Counted from the stretch's first letter, positions 1 through 12,108 are shown. The stretch: 64,000 nt of DNA from Sepiola atlantica (GCA_963556195.1 OY744521.1:129799288-129863287); one strand, 5' to 3'. The notes: generated from the sequence alone by a model not told the origin. Numbers and translations are program-made.

Positions 1-107
1 ATTACTACTTGCCATTGGAATCAAGCAAGAGAGCGGTTGTCGGAGGATTGCGCAACCTTTGCAATTACAATGGCGGTGCACTCATACGTCGAAATCGACG
101 GGAGAGT

Positions 108-112
<5 letters not shown>

Positions 113-171
<59 letters not shown>
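113..171. repeat. (TA)n microsatellite
   Basis: Uninterrupted TA dinucleotides, about 29 copies. Open frames across it (Tyr-Ile repeats) are artefacts. Confidence 0.98.
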
Positions 172-176
<5 letters not shown>

Positions 177-490
177 TATATAAACATTTAAACAGTATAC
201 ACCAATTAATTCATGTTCTGTGCTTAAGCACACATCGCGGGACTGAATGGTTATGAAAACAAAGATAAAATTGTCCGAAATGAAATCAGAAATATTACTC
301 TGAGTAGCAGCAACCGACAACATCGTTCTTCTGAAGATTATAGCTGTGGTGTTAAGAGTTGGAGACTTTTAAGCGTGTCAACCTATTCACCAACATCGAC
401 ATAGACAAATCAAAGTCGCCCCTCCCCCTATGATATTCTAAAACTTACACATTAGAGAACTACAGACTTCATCAACATACATGCTAAACA
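172..490. other. No recognisable feature
   Basis: AT-rich sequence between the first microsatellite and a local tandem duplication. Both strands carry only short open frames with no family motif. Confidence 0.6.
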
Positions 491-735
491 AAATATATGT
501 CCGTACATACATGTGATGACACATCCGCAAACAAGCACATAAATTTATCACCGCTGACAAATCCAACATACATATAACGGCAAAACATGGCATGGCTTAC
601 TAGTTACAGCACAAACAGAACATATATTCGTACATATAAGTGATGACCCACCCGCAATTAAGCACATACATTCATCACCACTTAGTATTCTCATATACAT
701 ATGCGCGTCGAAACATGACATAGTTAAAACCACAC
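491..735. repeat. Diverged 127-bp tandem duplication
   Basis: Two adjacent units. The landmark gtgatgac starts at 513 and again at 640, a 127-bp period. Each unit continues with (a/c)ca(t/c)ccgcaa, then agcacata and tcatcacc- or tatcaccg-like blocks, and ends near an aacatg(g/a)cat(g/a) block. The unit does not resemble the 127-bp unit at 1058-1311, so the equal period is probably coincidence. Confidence 0.7.
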
Positions 736-889
736 CTCAAAATAAAATTAAAAAAAAACTTGTCACCGTATACTTAATATCACTTACACATACAAGTTAC
801 AGGGAAGATTATCTACTGTCGCACCCACACATACGGACACACTTGCACTGACAATTATACACATATATTAATGTATCAATTCTAAATAC
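736..889. other. No recognisable feature
   Basis: Short AT-rich spacer before the dispersed element at 890. Confidence 0.5.
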
Positions 890-1346
890 TCTAATATCCT
901 TGTTCTATCAGATCAGGCTGTCTGAAGATACTGGCTTGTTGACCAAAAATGCACTAAACATTGATGTTATTGATTTTTTCGTTCCCTTAGCCAAACCCAA
1001 TCATGTTCTGCAAAGCAAAAAAACAAAAACAAAAACAACATTTTTCGTATACAAAACAACCAAACAAAACACAATGAATAAATATTTGAAGATATACAAA
1101 ACTTGAAGCATAAAAACCTTTACCAAAATGACTGGATTCGGCATTAAATAACCCGACAACAGTTGATATGCTGTAAAACAAAACAACTAAACTAAACATC
1201 ATGAATAAATATTTCAAAATGTAAAGAAGTTGAAGCATGACAACTTTTACCCAAATGACTGGATTCGGCATTAAATAACCCGAAAAGGGTTGATATGTCG
1301 TAAAACAAAACAACCAAACAAAACCAAACCAAACCAAACCAAACCC
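890..1346. mobile_element. Dispersed element with a 127-bp tandem core (copy 1, two units)
   Basis: A nontandem part (about 890-1057: atcagatca(g/a)(g/a)ctg, then cattga(t/c)gtt, then catgttctgcaaa and an A-rich run) precedes two 127-bp units at 1058-1184 and 1185-1311. A partial third start runs into an accaa-type A/C-rich run ending near 1346. Each unit has a tgaataaatattt block, gaagcat(a/g)a, an aaaatgactg(g/c)attcgg block, cattaaataacccg and a gttgatatg block. The same order occurs at 37810-38673, where flanking target duplications show it is an insertion. Element type is unknown. It could be a SINE-like retroelement with an amplified internal unit or a non-autonomous DNA element. Confidence 0.75.
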
Positions 1347-1899
1347 TGGATAAGATAATAACAAGCAGTCCTTAAAAATACGACAAGCATTTTTCTTTTC
1401 CTATCTCAAATTGTTTTACTTCACAGCAGACGATGCAATTATCTAAATCATCTACTCACTCTATTATATTTATCCATTAATTGTAATTAACTGAGGTTTG
1501 ATTATTTTAATTTATATTAAAACTATTTCATTAGGGATTTCAACTGGTGTCTATTAAACCTATTAAATTTATACTTATTATTAAGCTAATCTGATCGGAG
1601 CAGGAAATTAGTTGTCAAGATTCACATTTCAAATAATAATAAAATCATACATACCAATGACAACACCTACGCAAATAAATTCTGTAAAAATAAAATATGA
1701 CAATTACGCACATGAAACAGTACATGACATAATTACGAAAAATATGCATGTAAGTTAACGTAATTACTAGACAAACCACATAGCACATTAAAACAACATT
1801 GAAAATTCCAACAATTCTAAAAATGATTTATTAACCCTTGCATTCGTATATTATAGTGGAAGCGAAACGGATTCTATTAAAGATAATATTATTACAGAG
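1347..1899. other. No recognisable feature
   Basis: Very AT-rich sequence without an extended reading frame or a repeat shared with the rest of the window. Confidence 0.5.
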
Positions 1900-2323
1900 A
1901 AAAATGCGGACGCATGTAAATAAATATTCTTAAATTACTAAAACTAGAAAAGTAAAAAACAAGTCATTACACATGGAAAAGTAAAGGACAATAAAACTTC
2001 TTAAACCTACTTAAAATATTGCAGTTAAAGTCTGAATTTAGAAAACAATACATATAAAACTAAAAATAAACAATTAACTTATAATTATTTTTATTTTTAA
2101 GACTTCTTAAAATTTTGCAGCTAAAGCCTAAGTTGGGAAACAAAAATAGATTATAAAACTTAATCTATTTTTGTTTCCCAATTTAGGCTTTAGCTGCAAT
2201 ATTTTAAGAAGTCTTAAGAATAAGTTTTATTGGCCTTTAATCTTCCAGGTGTAATAACTTGTTCTTTACTTTGTTCTAGGTTTATTAATTTAAGAATATT
2301 TCTTTACATGCGTCCGCATTTTT
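1900..2323. mobile_element. Foldback (hairpin) element with long inverted arms
   Basis: The innermost arms are 57 bp each (2097-2153 and 2161-2217) around a 7-base loop and match almost base for base. Outside them the inverted similarity continues: aaatgcggacgcatgtaaa at 1902-1920 pairs with its complement at 2303-2321, and the intervening blocks pair in order. The left arm is about 100 bp longer because it carries a second, diverged copy of the inner arm (about 1996-2055, cttcttaaa...gcagttaaag...). This is the architecture of a foldback or MITE. No transposase frame is present. Confidence 0.85.
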
Positions 2324-3786
2324 CATGCAATCCACTTTTTTACCAGGCATTGCAATAATATTAAACATAATTATCAACAAATAAGTTAAAATATTGGAGA
2401 AATAAGTTCACTCAAGTGACTCATTCCCTCCCATTATATAGGCTGCCCAATTCATCAAACAATTTTTTATTTTAAAAAGTTATTTTTTATTGAATACTAT
2501 TTGAAATATAAAAATATTGTTAATGGAAATGCTTCAAATCCAGATAAAACAAAACAATTCAGCTTTACCACCAAACTATCCAATTGCTAAGAAAAGGGTG
2601 TCCAGTTGAGTATGAAAATATTTATTGCCTATTTTTATGAGTCTTATTTAAACTGACCCAAATTATCACGTTCAATGTTTAAAGATCGGTTATAATGTAG
2701 TGTGTAATCATAGACCCCACAAGTAAAATGACGTTGAAACATTACCCTGATATTTTAGGATTAGATGATTAGTATCCCATGTGCCAACGTAAAAGATGAT
2801 GAAATGATTATGTGCGTGGATTGGACAAAGAAATTAAATCTCCTTTTCTTATTTTCTGTAATGAAAGAAGAACTAATTAGAGTAAGTATATGGACGGAGT
2901 AAATAACCATTAGTTTAAAATAGTCATTTAAAAACCTGGAAAAATACGTTACGATGTTTGGATTATCTTCGCCATGTTGTTCGAATGGATTATGTTTGTT
3001 CGTTTCTAAACTATATCTGTATATCGCAATCAGTGGTGGCTCGTGTATAGGAACTGTAGAACTGTAGCAATTCCAGTTTTTCCTGCTCAATATTATCGAT
3101 TAATAAAAAATAATACGTTTGTTTTTCTTTAATTCTTTCTTTTTACGTGTACATTACATAGTCCTTAAGTTAAATGTCGGTATGCATTCACAAATTTATG
3201 TAAAAAAGCTATGTATGGAGCTGTGAGATTCACATTTGTATCTATTTTCTGTTTGCTTCTTGTGCGTATGCGTGAGTCAGGCCAGCATCACAAAGGCAGG
3301 GTAGAACTGTCGCTCCCCACAGCGACGAATCTCCCACTTTTGGTATGCTGGTGGAATGCAGTGTTTGCTTTGGACTCTGCGTGCGTTGTGTTTATATACC
3401 GTCTATGATATTCTTGAATGTGATAAAGTGTAGAATTCAGGACCGTATCATGCTAATAATGTCCACTTTGTGGGTAAATCAAGACGAAAACTGGGAACAT
3501 TGAGTGCTTATATGTTTACCATTGAATAACATTATTAGTTGACGAAAAATCACAAAGTTTAGCCGTATATTAAATAAAGACGAATAGTTAAAGTCCTTGT
3601 AAAACAAAATACATTTTTTGACACTATCCTTCGCGCAAAACATGCTTGAGAGTAATGCAATAACCAATTTTAGTTTTAATCATTTACGTGACTAAAATAG
3701 GATTTAACTATAACGTTTTAGTTAAAAAATGTTTGAACAATAAAATAATGTTTCGAATTTTTTTAAGATGAGAATTGATAATTTGT
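2324..3786. other. No recognisable gene
   Basis: A minus-strand frame of 109 codons (2761-3090) and several shorter frames were read. None has a motif, signal peptide or repeat that supports a gene. The stretch at 3260-3410 is less AT-rich than its surroundings (agcatcacaaaggcag region), but it matches nothing else here. Confidence 0.5.
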
Positions 3787-4332
3787 ATTATTCGGACTAC
3801 TATTCCGTAATTGCTTATTATTTTCACAACGTTTCAACCGATGTAACCCTCGGCTTTCTTTATGTGCATATTATCAAACTTGGGAATCTTTATGTCGAAC
3901 TCAGGAACCTATATGGAATTTCAAACTGAACTTTTTACTTAATCTACGAGGGAAGATTGTTCTCGTTCTGCCACCCATAACTGAGTAGAAGTGTCAATTC
4001 TAAACTATTATCGCCTGAAGTACGGATTGAACCTTCAACCGTATAAAGACCTGTATTAACAATCAGTTCTAAGGGAGTATCTTCTAAGGGTTAAAGGTTC
4101 AATTCTTTCTAATAACTAATAATAATAATAACTAATAATAACGTAATAATTAATTAATTAGTACTTCTACCGGGTCAGGGCTGACAGAACAGGAACACTC
4201 AACTCCTGTGGATGAAATAAAGGGTTTAATTACAAATTCCGTCCAGTTTCCCAAGTTTTAATCTTGTGTTTCGGCCAAAACTTTGTGAAAATAAAAACAA
4301 GACGAGAATAATAGTCCGAATACTCCGAATAA
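3787..4332. mobile_element. Terminal-inverted-repeat element, family F copy 1
   Basis: The ends are imperfect inverted repeats of about 120 bp. The left reads attattcggact...ttttcacaacgtttc...aacttgggaatctttatg and the complement of these blocks runs 4213-4332 (cccaagtttta...gaataatagtccgaa). The core at about 4040-4110 (ttctaagggagtatcttct...aaaggttcaattct) and the block gatgaaataaagggtt match family F copy 2 at 22063-22512. A (TAA)n-like run (about 4117-4150) lies in the core. No coding sequence; probably non-autonomous. Confidence 0.75.
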
Positions 4333-6476
4333 TCAAAAAATTAAATCATTTTTTTTAATTTGTAATATTTTTTAATGAATAACAAGTAAAATCGGTAAAT
4401 TTGTAAATTTGTAAATTGATATATTAATTCTACTTTTTTATGCAATTGCGTGTGAACACTCTAAAAAACTTCGCGAAAATAAGGGACAAAATTAGGACAA
4501 TTAACTCAATGTTTTTACCACTAACTCTAAGTCCGAATAGCAAGGTCGTAAAACCTCACTAAAAAGTTGAAACCCCACTAAAAACGCACAGAATTTATTT
4601 CTCACAAGCAAAAAAGGTTAACTGACCTTATAAATGTCCAGAAATGAGTTATCATTTTACGTGAACTTTATATGTGAAACTGATCCCTCACTCTAAATTA
4701 TAAATTGATAGCTTTATTTTCTTGATAATATTTTTAGAGTGTTCACACGTAATCGCTTATAGAAAGTAGAATCTTACTTTGGGGAGGTGGCGGAGGGTGT
4801 TAATCTACACTAATACTGTAATAATCGAATTTTGAAACAAACGTCTTAAAAAACAAAAACAAGCAAATATTGTTATTGTTTGATTTGTAAACATAAAATG
4901 TGAAACACATCAAAGGAAATAAATTGAAATAATTCATATCTCTTTTTTTTATCTCGTCTCATATTCGGAGTAGAATTTGTTAAAAAAAATCAGTTTTATG
5001 TATAAATTATGTATAATTTTTTTATATGCTTGCTTTCTTTTTATACAATATTAAAACGATGGATAACACATTTTTGAAGCAGCACCCACACTAATCTTAA
5101 CCTTTGATCGTAATGCAATGAATTAGGAATAGAATAATACTATTCTGTTATTCGTTAATTTACCGGTGATTATTTTTTTAATTGTTTTCATATAGGAATC
5201 AAATTATCACCAACAAATTCTTCTATCATTCTTTCTTGTTGATATTTTTGGATTCGTTTTCACTATTCAATTCCTCCTGTATGTTTCTATAATTTAAGCT
5301 AAAATAAAATACAGTGTTCCCTTAAAATAAAAAAAAGTTAAATTAATTTGAACATGATCGGAAGCGTTAGTGAATTTTCTTTTTCATAACATTTTACCTT
5401 GCATTTTTTAAACTACAAACTTTTGTAGAATGGAACCAACACCATTAGATTTCCTCGTGCAATTTACTATCTTTTAAGTTTAATGAATTATATTTTTCTT
5501 TAAAATAAGGACACCACTTTGAATTAAAGCTGATTGGGAGCGTAAATGACATGGATTTTCATGACATTTTACCTTGCATCTTTTTTACTACTAATTTCCG
5601 AAGAATGCGACCAACACCATTAGATTCCTCATGAATTTTTCCATCATCTTCTCTCATATGAGATAAAGAAAATATAAATTGGTTTTGAAATATAACAAAA
5701 AATTAAGTTTAAGCTGATCAGGTCTGTTAATCTCTTTTTTTTGGTCCTTACATATTTTAATGTATCTTTATTCGACTGGACCAAATTTCAATATTTTTAT
5801 GTCAAATGTAACTTTCATGGAGTCTTACAAAGTGCAAAAAAAACGAATCAAATTAAATTCAGAACTGAATTAGCGACAAAGCTTTGAACGTGCCGCGAGT
5901 AAACGAAATGAGACCTCAAGAATATGATCCACCTACTGTCGTAGGCGTATGCTATTCTATGTATTCATAGGAATTTACAATCGGCTTTTATTTATTTATC
6001 TATTTGCTCTATTATTTAATATAATCTTGTTTAATCTACTTACTATATTCTACACCGTGCAACCATGTATGCGGACTTTATATTTAAAATAAACTATGAG
6101 CTTATTTGCTTAATACTTAATTTAATATTAATTACACTCAGTAAATCAATTATAATAATATTAGTTGCATACTTGGCTGGTGAGGTTCTTATTGTTATGT
6201 TAAACGAGATAGTATGTTTATTAAGATTACATTATAGATTTTTATGGCAAATTTTCATGTTTGTTATATTTATCCAGAGTGAACTGTCTCGAAATGTATA
6301 CAACTAATCTCTATTTCATCTCTTTGATATCGCAGTTTATCTCTATCAGGGAACGTAATAATGGCTACTTTTTCATCAAAACAAAGAAAACATGTTGGGT
6401 TGTGTAGAGTGAGAGTTGAAGTTTTCTTTAGGACGCTCTATTTAGGTACAGGTACCCGATTGTTTTCCTTCAGAAG

Positions 6477-6478
<2 letters not shown>
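4333..6478. other. No recognisable gene
   Basis: AT-rich. Two diverged blocks resemble each other: 5340-5460 and 5525-5640 both contain cattttaccttgcat, a ctac(a/t)a(a/c)t block and accaacaccattagatt, a duplication with about 185-bp spacing. An 80-codon hydrophobic frame at 6065-6307 has no recognisable family. Confidence 0.5.

Positions 6479-6544
<66 letters not shown>
6479..6544. repeat. (TA)n microsatellite
   Basis: Uninterrupted AT dinucleotides, about 33 copies. Confidence 0.98.
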
Positions 6545-6547
<3 letters not shown>

Positions 6548-6672
6548 AATTTCTTTTTAATCGTTTTCTCTCGTTTTTTTATATTTGTTTAATCTCATTC
6601 GACCCTCCAAAAAATGTCCCAAACGTCCGTATTCCTCGCCGTTATCAAATTTTGTACCACGAAAAATTTATT

Positions 6673-6676
<4 letters not shown>

Positions 6677-6708
<32 letters not shown>

Positions 6709-6778
6709 TAATAAGGTGTCATCTTTCGTTTTCGAGTTATTGAAAGATATTTGATGGTTTCTGTATATTTTAACTTGC

Positions 6779-6820
<42 letters not shown>

Positions 6821-6828
6821 TATATATA
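6677..6828. repeat. Two (TA)n tracts
   Basis: TA tracts at 6677-6706 and 6782-6828 (the second with one a insertion) are separated by 75 bp of single-copy sequence. Confidence 0.9.
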
Positions 6829-7480
6829 GTTTAAGATTGGTCTAGAGAGATTTGCTAACCAAGTACTTCAGTGAACCCCTGATGTAAAAAGAAGAAGACA
6901 AGAAATGAACTGGAAGCAAACAACCTAGGCCTATTTAATCGCAACGAGAAGAAGCTCAAGGCACCCTGCGGATCTGGCTTCAGACCAAAAAACGATCGTT
7001 TACTTTGACTGCCTCACGCGTGGCAGTTTAAAACAATCGAACATACTAATATTTACACAACTTCATAATCGTACAACATATTTGAATACTAACATCTATG
7101 TTTAGCTAAAAACGAAACAACACATCCTTTCACGCCATGGACACACCACATATTTTGTATTCTAATTCGTTCGGAAAAAGAACAAAACATTCTTTTCACG
7201 TCATAGACGCACACAATATTTAAAAATATTGACTTCTTTTTTTCTTCAAATCAGTCATCTTGAGAAAGTCTTGAAGTATCTTAAATGACTAACTTTGATA
7301 TAAACACGGTTGTATTTTGTATTTTCATTGGCTTGATTGTGAGGGATGAGAAATATAAACTGATGAAGCCTATTCGAGAATATTTTCACATTTTGTTCAA
7401 GAAAATGTATTTTTTTCGAATGAGTAGAAACATTTATTTGTATTAAAGTGTTTTTGAATCAAATCCTAGAACATATCTTA
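6829..7480. other. No recognisable gene
   Basis: Single-copy-looking AT-rich DNA between the (TA)n tracts and the 3' end of the LINE at 7481. A short internal similarity (acacaccacatattttgtat versus gacgcacacaatatttaaa, near 7142 and 7207) suggests a small diverged duplication. Confidence 0.45.
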
Positions 7481-8937
7481 TATTATTATCATTATTGTTA
7501 CTTATTAGGGGTTCTCACATCAGTAATGGCTAACTGATAATACCTGGTGGTGTTTCCTAGAGTCTCTCCAGATTCCAGTACTTTCTACATCTCAAGATAA
7601 CCATTGCAAATGACTTTGCGACATCAAAAAGCTGATTACCATTGATTTCTCGCTGGCAACAACCATTGGTCTTTTCTGGAATTTGGGTGGAAATAATCCT
7701 CACCTAGGTCCCAGTATTCTCTGTACTTTTCCAGTGGAGGTCTGGTTTGTTCTCTCTCACCTCGTTCTTTCCAATCTTTTCTTGACCATTCACGACTATC
7801 TTATGTGGTATCAGCCAAGGCTGATGGCATCTTTTATTCTTTTATTGTGGGGGAGGGCACATTTCATAAGATATCTTGCAGTTTCTGTTGTCTCGGGTTC
7901 ACATGGTGTTCCTTCCATGCTTTTGTGTTAATTATGTTTCAATTTCCACGTAGTTTGTTAGTGTTCATAGTTTATGTCGGTTGGTTTTCGCATTCAACAA
8001 TGCTCCTTAAGATTTCAGCTGTTTTGATCATTGCCGTCAGTTGTATAGTCTCAATCTTCTCTTTGATTCCTATTTCTCAGTTTTATTTCTAGTTTTTCGA
8101 GACTGATCTTGATGCTCCTACGAGTATTGGTATTATATTGACTTTTTCATATTCCATATTCCTGTCAATTCTCTGGCATGTTCTCTATATTGGTTCGTTT
8201 TTCACTCTCTTTGATCTTTACTTTGTCGTCTGCGGAAAAACCTACAATTTTTCAATTTCTTTCCTTCTTGTCAACTGTTACGACGTCCGGTCTCCTTGCT
8301 TGGATGAGTTAATTTGTTTGTACCTCTATGCCCTTAAGGATTTTGTTATTTCCGTTTACCAGCACTGTATTTGGTTTGTGTCTATACTATTTGTCTGCGT
8401 GCTCAAAGTGCAGTCGTTAGCATAATTTCCCACTGTACCGCTTTCCTCACGCAGTCGTGTCTGTCCTGTTTTTGTTTTGCCTATATTATTTCGTTTCTAA
8501 GTGTTTTGTTGTTCTTCTCAAGTATTATTTTCCAATCTTTTCTTTCATTTCTGTAGATTTGATGGAGTTTGCTCCCAGAAATTAAAAATATTTATAGTTA
8601 TCATGTTCGCCAAGCGACCTCGTTCCCTGATGGTTTGGCAGTTCTCTGCCCTGCGATATCTCAGTTTTCCACTTTTCAACTCTAGCAATGCACACTTTTC
8701 CATTCCGAATTCCATTTGAATGTCCTGGCCGAAGATTCTGCTCGTGTTTATCAGCTTTTACAGTTCTTTTTAGTTTGTTTTGCAAAGAGGTTTAGCTTGT
8801 CTATATACATAAGGAGGTTTATTCTTTTTTCTGTGTCTGTAAACTTATATACAGCATCGTATTTCCTGACTATACAGTTGAGTAGCATAATGGCTATAGT
8901 AAACAGTAGTGGTTATAAAAAGTCTCCTTGGAAGATG
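7481..8937 (-). pseudogene. Family D LINE relic: RT motifs B and C, C-terminal PD-(D/E)xK-like domain, 3' UTR
   Basis: Read on the minus strand, decayed reverse-transcriptase motifs run downward. FQGDFL-like and PLLFTIAI-like text ends at 8937-8900. LMYIDKLNLFAKQ (complement of about 8774-8813) sits where the catalytic YxDD box is expected, with Asp-Asp changed to Asp-Lys. IKSTEMKEKIGK and YLRRTTKHLETK follow. The C-terminal part reads EVQTNQLIQARRPDVV and RPDVVTVDKKE (8261-8293), which fits the PD...(D/E)xK pattern of restriction-like-endonuclease LINEs (R2/R4/Dong/NeSL type). The rest is broken by stops and frameshifts. The 3' UTR (about 7540-7780) is shared with 62080-62520 and ends in a TAA-rich tail (7481-7512). 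The family call rests on motif memory. A dead copy is certain. Confidence 0.85.
8934..8937. other. Target-site duplication (left) of the solo-LTR-like insertion
   Basis: gatg precedes the element start TGTTATATTATGGG at 8938 and recurs at 10055-10058 just after its end TAACA. If the terminal CA is not counted, the duplication is agatg (5 bp). Either length fits Ty3/gypsy or BEL integrases. Confidence 0.7.
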
Positions 8938-10054
8938 TGTTATATTATGGGTGGGACCCCATATTTTTGGAAACGATTATATTAACTTTTGTGAATTATG
9001 AGTGGCGTCAGTTGAGACAATAAGTGCGGGTTAAGCTGACATACACTGAAGGGGATTGTTGTGTATGAATCATTTTGTCAAACCATAACAAAGTGACAAA
9101 TTCGGCACCGACACAAAAAGTCTCGGGTCGGAGAAGGTCAGATATGGAACGATTGTTGATTGTCGTAGGCAAGTGTCTGTTACGTCATTTGTTTTTCTCA
9201 AAAACTGGAGTTTTGGGACATGAAAATAGGGTCTAAAAGTCATGGTCTGGATCTCGAATGAGATCCGACATATATCCCCATGCATCTGTCGCACCCCACA
9301 ACGAAAGGTATGAATGAGACGAATAGAACGAGACGAATGGATTGAAACCCCTCCACAGCACAAGACAAATTAATAAAAGAATTGAATCTCTCTCTAAGAA
9401 AAACCTGTCTCCGAGTTTTGTCTCCTGCATGACAAAAAGTTAGAACAAAAGCGACCAGACCGATCACGGGCAGAGACGTGGTGAAGCCCACGGCACAGAC
9501 ATCGACGACGACCAGTTGACGAGGGGAGGCGATAAGGTAACTTTTTGTGTACAATGGGACATTTTCGGGTCCTAATTTGATAAAGAGAAAAAAAAATATC
9601 TGTGACAGTTAAAAAAAAGAAAAAGTGTACCATGCTTTAAAAGGAAAAATGTTTTAAAAAGAAAAGTATTAAAAAGAAAAAAATGTTTAAAAAGAACAGT
9701 GTTTAAAATAGTAATTTAAAATAAGTTGTTTTAAAAAAGTTTTTGATGTAATTTAAAGAATGAGCAGAAAAAAAGTATAAAGGTTATATACATTTATATG
9801 ATTACGAGAAAAAAGTTAAGAACGATTATGAAAGTGTAAAATGTTGAGACGTTGTTACAAACTGTTAATTATTCATGCATCTGTGAAAGATATTAAGAAC
9901 TTTAAATCGATTTTATGAGACGAGCCTTGGCCAGCGCTCCCGAAAAACTTTCGTATTATTCCGAAGGACTTTCGAGTTATTTCTAAACGTTCGTGTTTCG
10001 AGAAACGTTGATTAAACGACCTGTAACCCTATTGAAAAAAAGTATAATTTAACA
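8938..10054. mobile_element. Solo-LTR-like insertion inside the family D LINE
   Basis: The 1117-bp segment starts TGTTATATTATGGG and ends AGTATAATTTAACA, so it has TG...CA ends with a 5-bp inverted TGTTA/TAACA. It is flanked by gatg duplications. Removing it brings the LINE RT frame back into register at a conserved position. No gag/pol frame lies inside. On the plus strand an aataaa at 9372-9377 is followed by a tctccgagttttgtct block, which resembles an LTR R-U5 junction and hints at plus orientation. An A-rich, roughly 16-bp degenerate repeat (tttaaaaagaaaa, 9600-9740) lies in the second half. Alternative: a non-autonomous element of another class with similar ends. Confidence 0.7.
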
Positions 10055-10205
10055 GATGCCTCTCTGTATGTTTATGTCAATCGGGTGTTGTCTTGCAGCT
10101 TTTAGTTCCCATTGCTTTCTTAATAATCTTATCGAATATCTTGTACATTTTTATGCATTCAAGATTCTGTCGTAAGCTTTCTTGTAGTCAATCCATGCCA
10201 TGACT
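10055..10205 (-). pseudogene. Family D LINE relic: RT motif A segment
   Basis: On the minus strand AWIDYKKAYD is encoded by the complement of 10170-10199. This is the motif A catalytic region (first Asp of the RT triad) of this LINE type. It is followed by decayed KCTRYS and RLLRKQWELKAA text and by DINIQRGI, ending at 10055 where the solo-LTR-like element begins. Upstream (higher coordinates) the coding similarity is lost at the trinucleotide repeat. Confidence 0.85.
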
Positions 10206-10234
10206 ATTTTCTTTTTCTCCTTCCTTTTCTTTTT

Positions 10235-10373
<139 letters not shown>

Positions 10374-11171
10374 CGTAGGAAAACTCACGTGCTATAAGTG
10401 TAATGCATCTTAACATTTTTCGATCCAAAGATTCGATGTGATTCCAGAGAAATTACAAAATGGAATAAACAATATTAATTATTCGACAATTCAATTAAAT
10501 ATTTCCTGTATCGTATTGAAAAAAAATTATGTGTTGGCGATGAGAGTCATATAATTGTCAATTTCTTTCACTGCTGTGAAAGTGATAATAAATTATTAGT
10601 GTTGAATTTTTCGGGGCATGACTACAAAATATTCATTTTGTCATAGATTTTGTATTCTACTGAGTTATAATATTCATGTGTGTTTGTGTGTGTGTGGAAA
10701 AGACAAACGAAAAACAACTTAAATACAGGAATAAATCATAAAAAACGAGAGGTTTTACCGATTTCGTTCGGATCAACGAATGTATTCAGAAAAAGTGAAG
10801 ATTTTTAGTGTATTCGATAACAGTAAAAACAGACGAACACAAAACTGGATGTCATTGGAACGTGTTTCACTATTTGAAAAATGAAAGAATAATGAAAAAA
10901 GTGTGTCAAAGACGTTTAATGAGAAAGGAGAGGAGAAAGAAAGATGAGAAGAAAAACGAAAACAAACTAAAATATGGATGACATGTAGTAAACATGAATA
11001 GTTACTTTAACCAAAATTGCAGTTGCGTGATATATTGCATTGTATCAGTGTGGTTTTTGCCAGATGTTTGGTTAAGGAATAAGATCCGAGTATGAGTTTT
11101 ACGTTAGATGGTGATGCACGAAACGCTATAATACTTCTCTCATCACCATCCTGTTTTCACGGAACTTCATC

Positions 11172-11174
<3 letters not shown>
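10374..11174. other. No recognisable gene
   Basis: AT-rich with a short (GT)n run (about 10675-10696). No reading frame with family features and no match to the other repeats of the window. Confidence 0.5.

Positions 11175-11248
<74 letters not shown>
11175..11248. repeat. (TA)n microsatellite at the left edge of a foldback
   Basis: About 37 AT dinucleotides ending exactly where the inverted arm of the next element starts. Confidence 0.97.
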
Positions 11249-11251
<3 letters not shown>

Positions 11252-12010
11252 ATTTTATGAAGGCTTACCAAAGCATTCCTTTCAGGAAACCAATGATCAC
11301 CATTAAAGATATTTTTACTTAAAAATATTATTTATTCAAATTAAATGTTTTTCCTACACGTGTTTCACTACCAAGCAGGTACTTGCTTGGCAGATCATCA
11401 GGGAAATTAAATGTCTGAAATAAGGGTTTCAACAGTAAAAACACGAAAGAACAACGATAAAAAAAGCAAGTCCTAGAAAATGTCTTAGAAAAGTAGCTCG
11501 TGCATTATTTCTGCCACCAAGCCAACAAGCAAATAATCAGTCCCAAATGCATTAAAAAAAACATATCCTCTACTTTACTTGAAAAGGCACTTACCATGGC
11601 TAGAAACGAATCCAACATTACAAACTTAGAGACTTCAAGAAGGACACCAATATCATACAATGATAAGTTATGGACTGGAAAGGATAGGGAAAACAATTAA
11701 AAAATATATATATATCGTTGTTCTTTCTTGTTTTTTTTAATTTTAACTTTTATTTTTATTTTTTTCCTCTTCTCTTTTTAAGTGACCTCAACTATTGCAA
11801 GGCCACATTGTGTATTGTCGGCAGTTGAAACCTTTATTCCAGACATTTAATTTCCCTGATGATCTGCCAAGCAAGTACCTGCTTAGTAGTGAAACACGTG
11901 TAGGAAAAAACATTTAATTTGAATAAATAATATTTGCAAGAAAAAATATCTTCAATTGTGATCATTGGTGTCCTGAAAGGAATTCTCTGGTAAGCCTTCA
12001 TAACATCGCA
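11249..12010. mobile_element. Foldback element with ~185-bp inverted arms
   Basis: The left arm (11249-11433) and the complement of the right arm (11824-12010) match over their whole length with few differences: gcgattttatgaaggcttac, ttcctttcagga(a/c)accaat, tattatttattcaaatt, cctacacgtgtttcacta and cttggcagatcatcaggga all occur in the same order. The unique 390-bp centre contains a 66-codon frame on the plus strand (11500-11700) without a recognisable motif. There is no transposase, so it is probably a non-autonomous (MITE or foldback) element. TA-rich sequence flanks both ends, consistent with TA target preference. Confidence 0.88.
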
Positions 12011-12108
12011 TATAAATGCTCTGTACTCTGTAATCGAGTATCATCGAGCTTGTTTTTATTGGAACAACACCGGTCTTCACTGAATGATCTATTTTATAAG
12101 TGAAAAAT

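Noticed and set aside
491..735. Relationship to the 127-bp unit at 1058-1311
   Set aside because: Same period but no shared sequence blocks.
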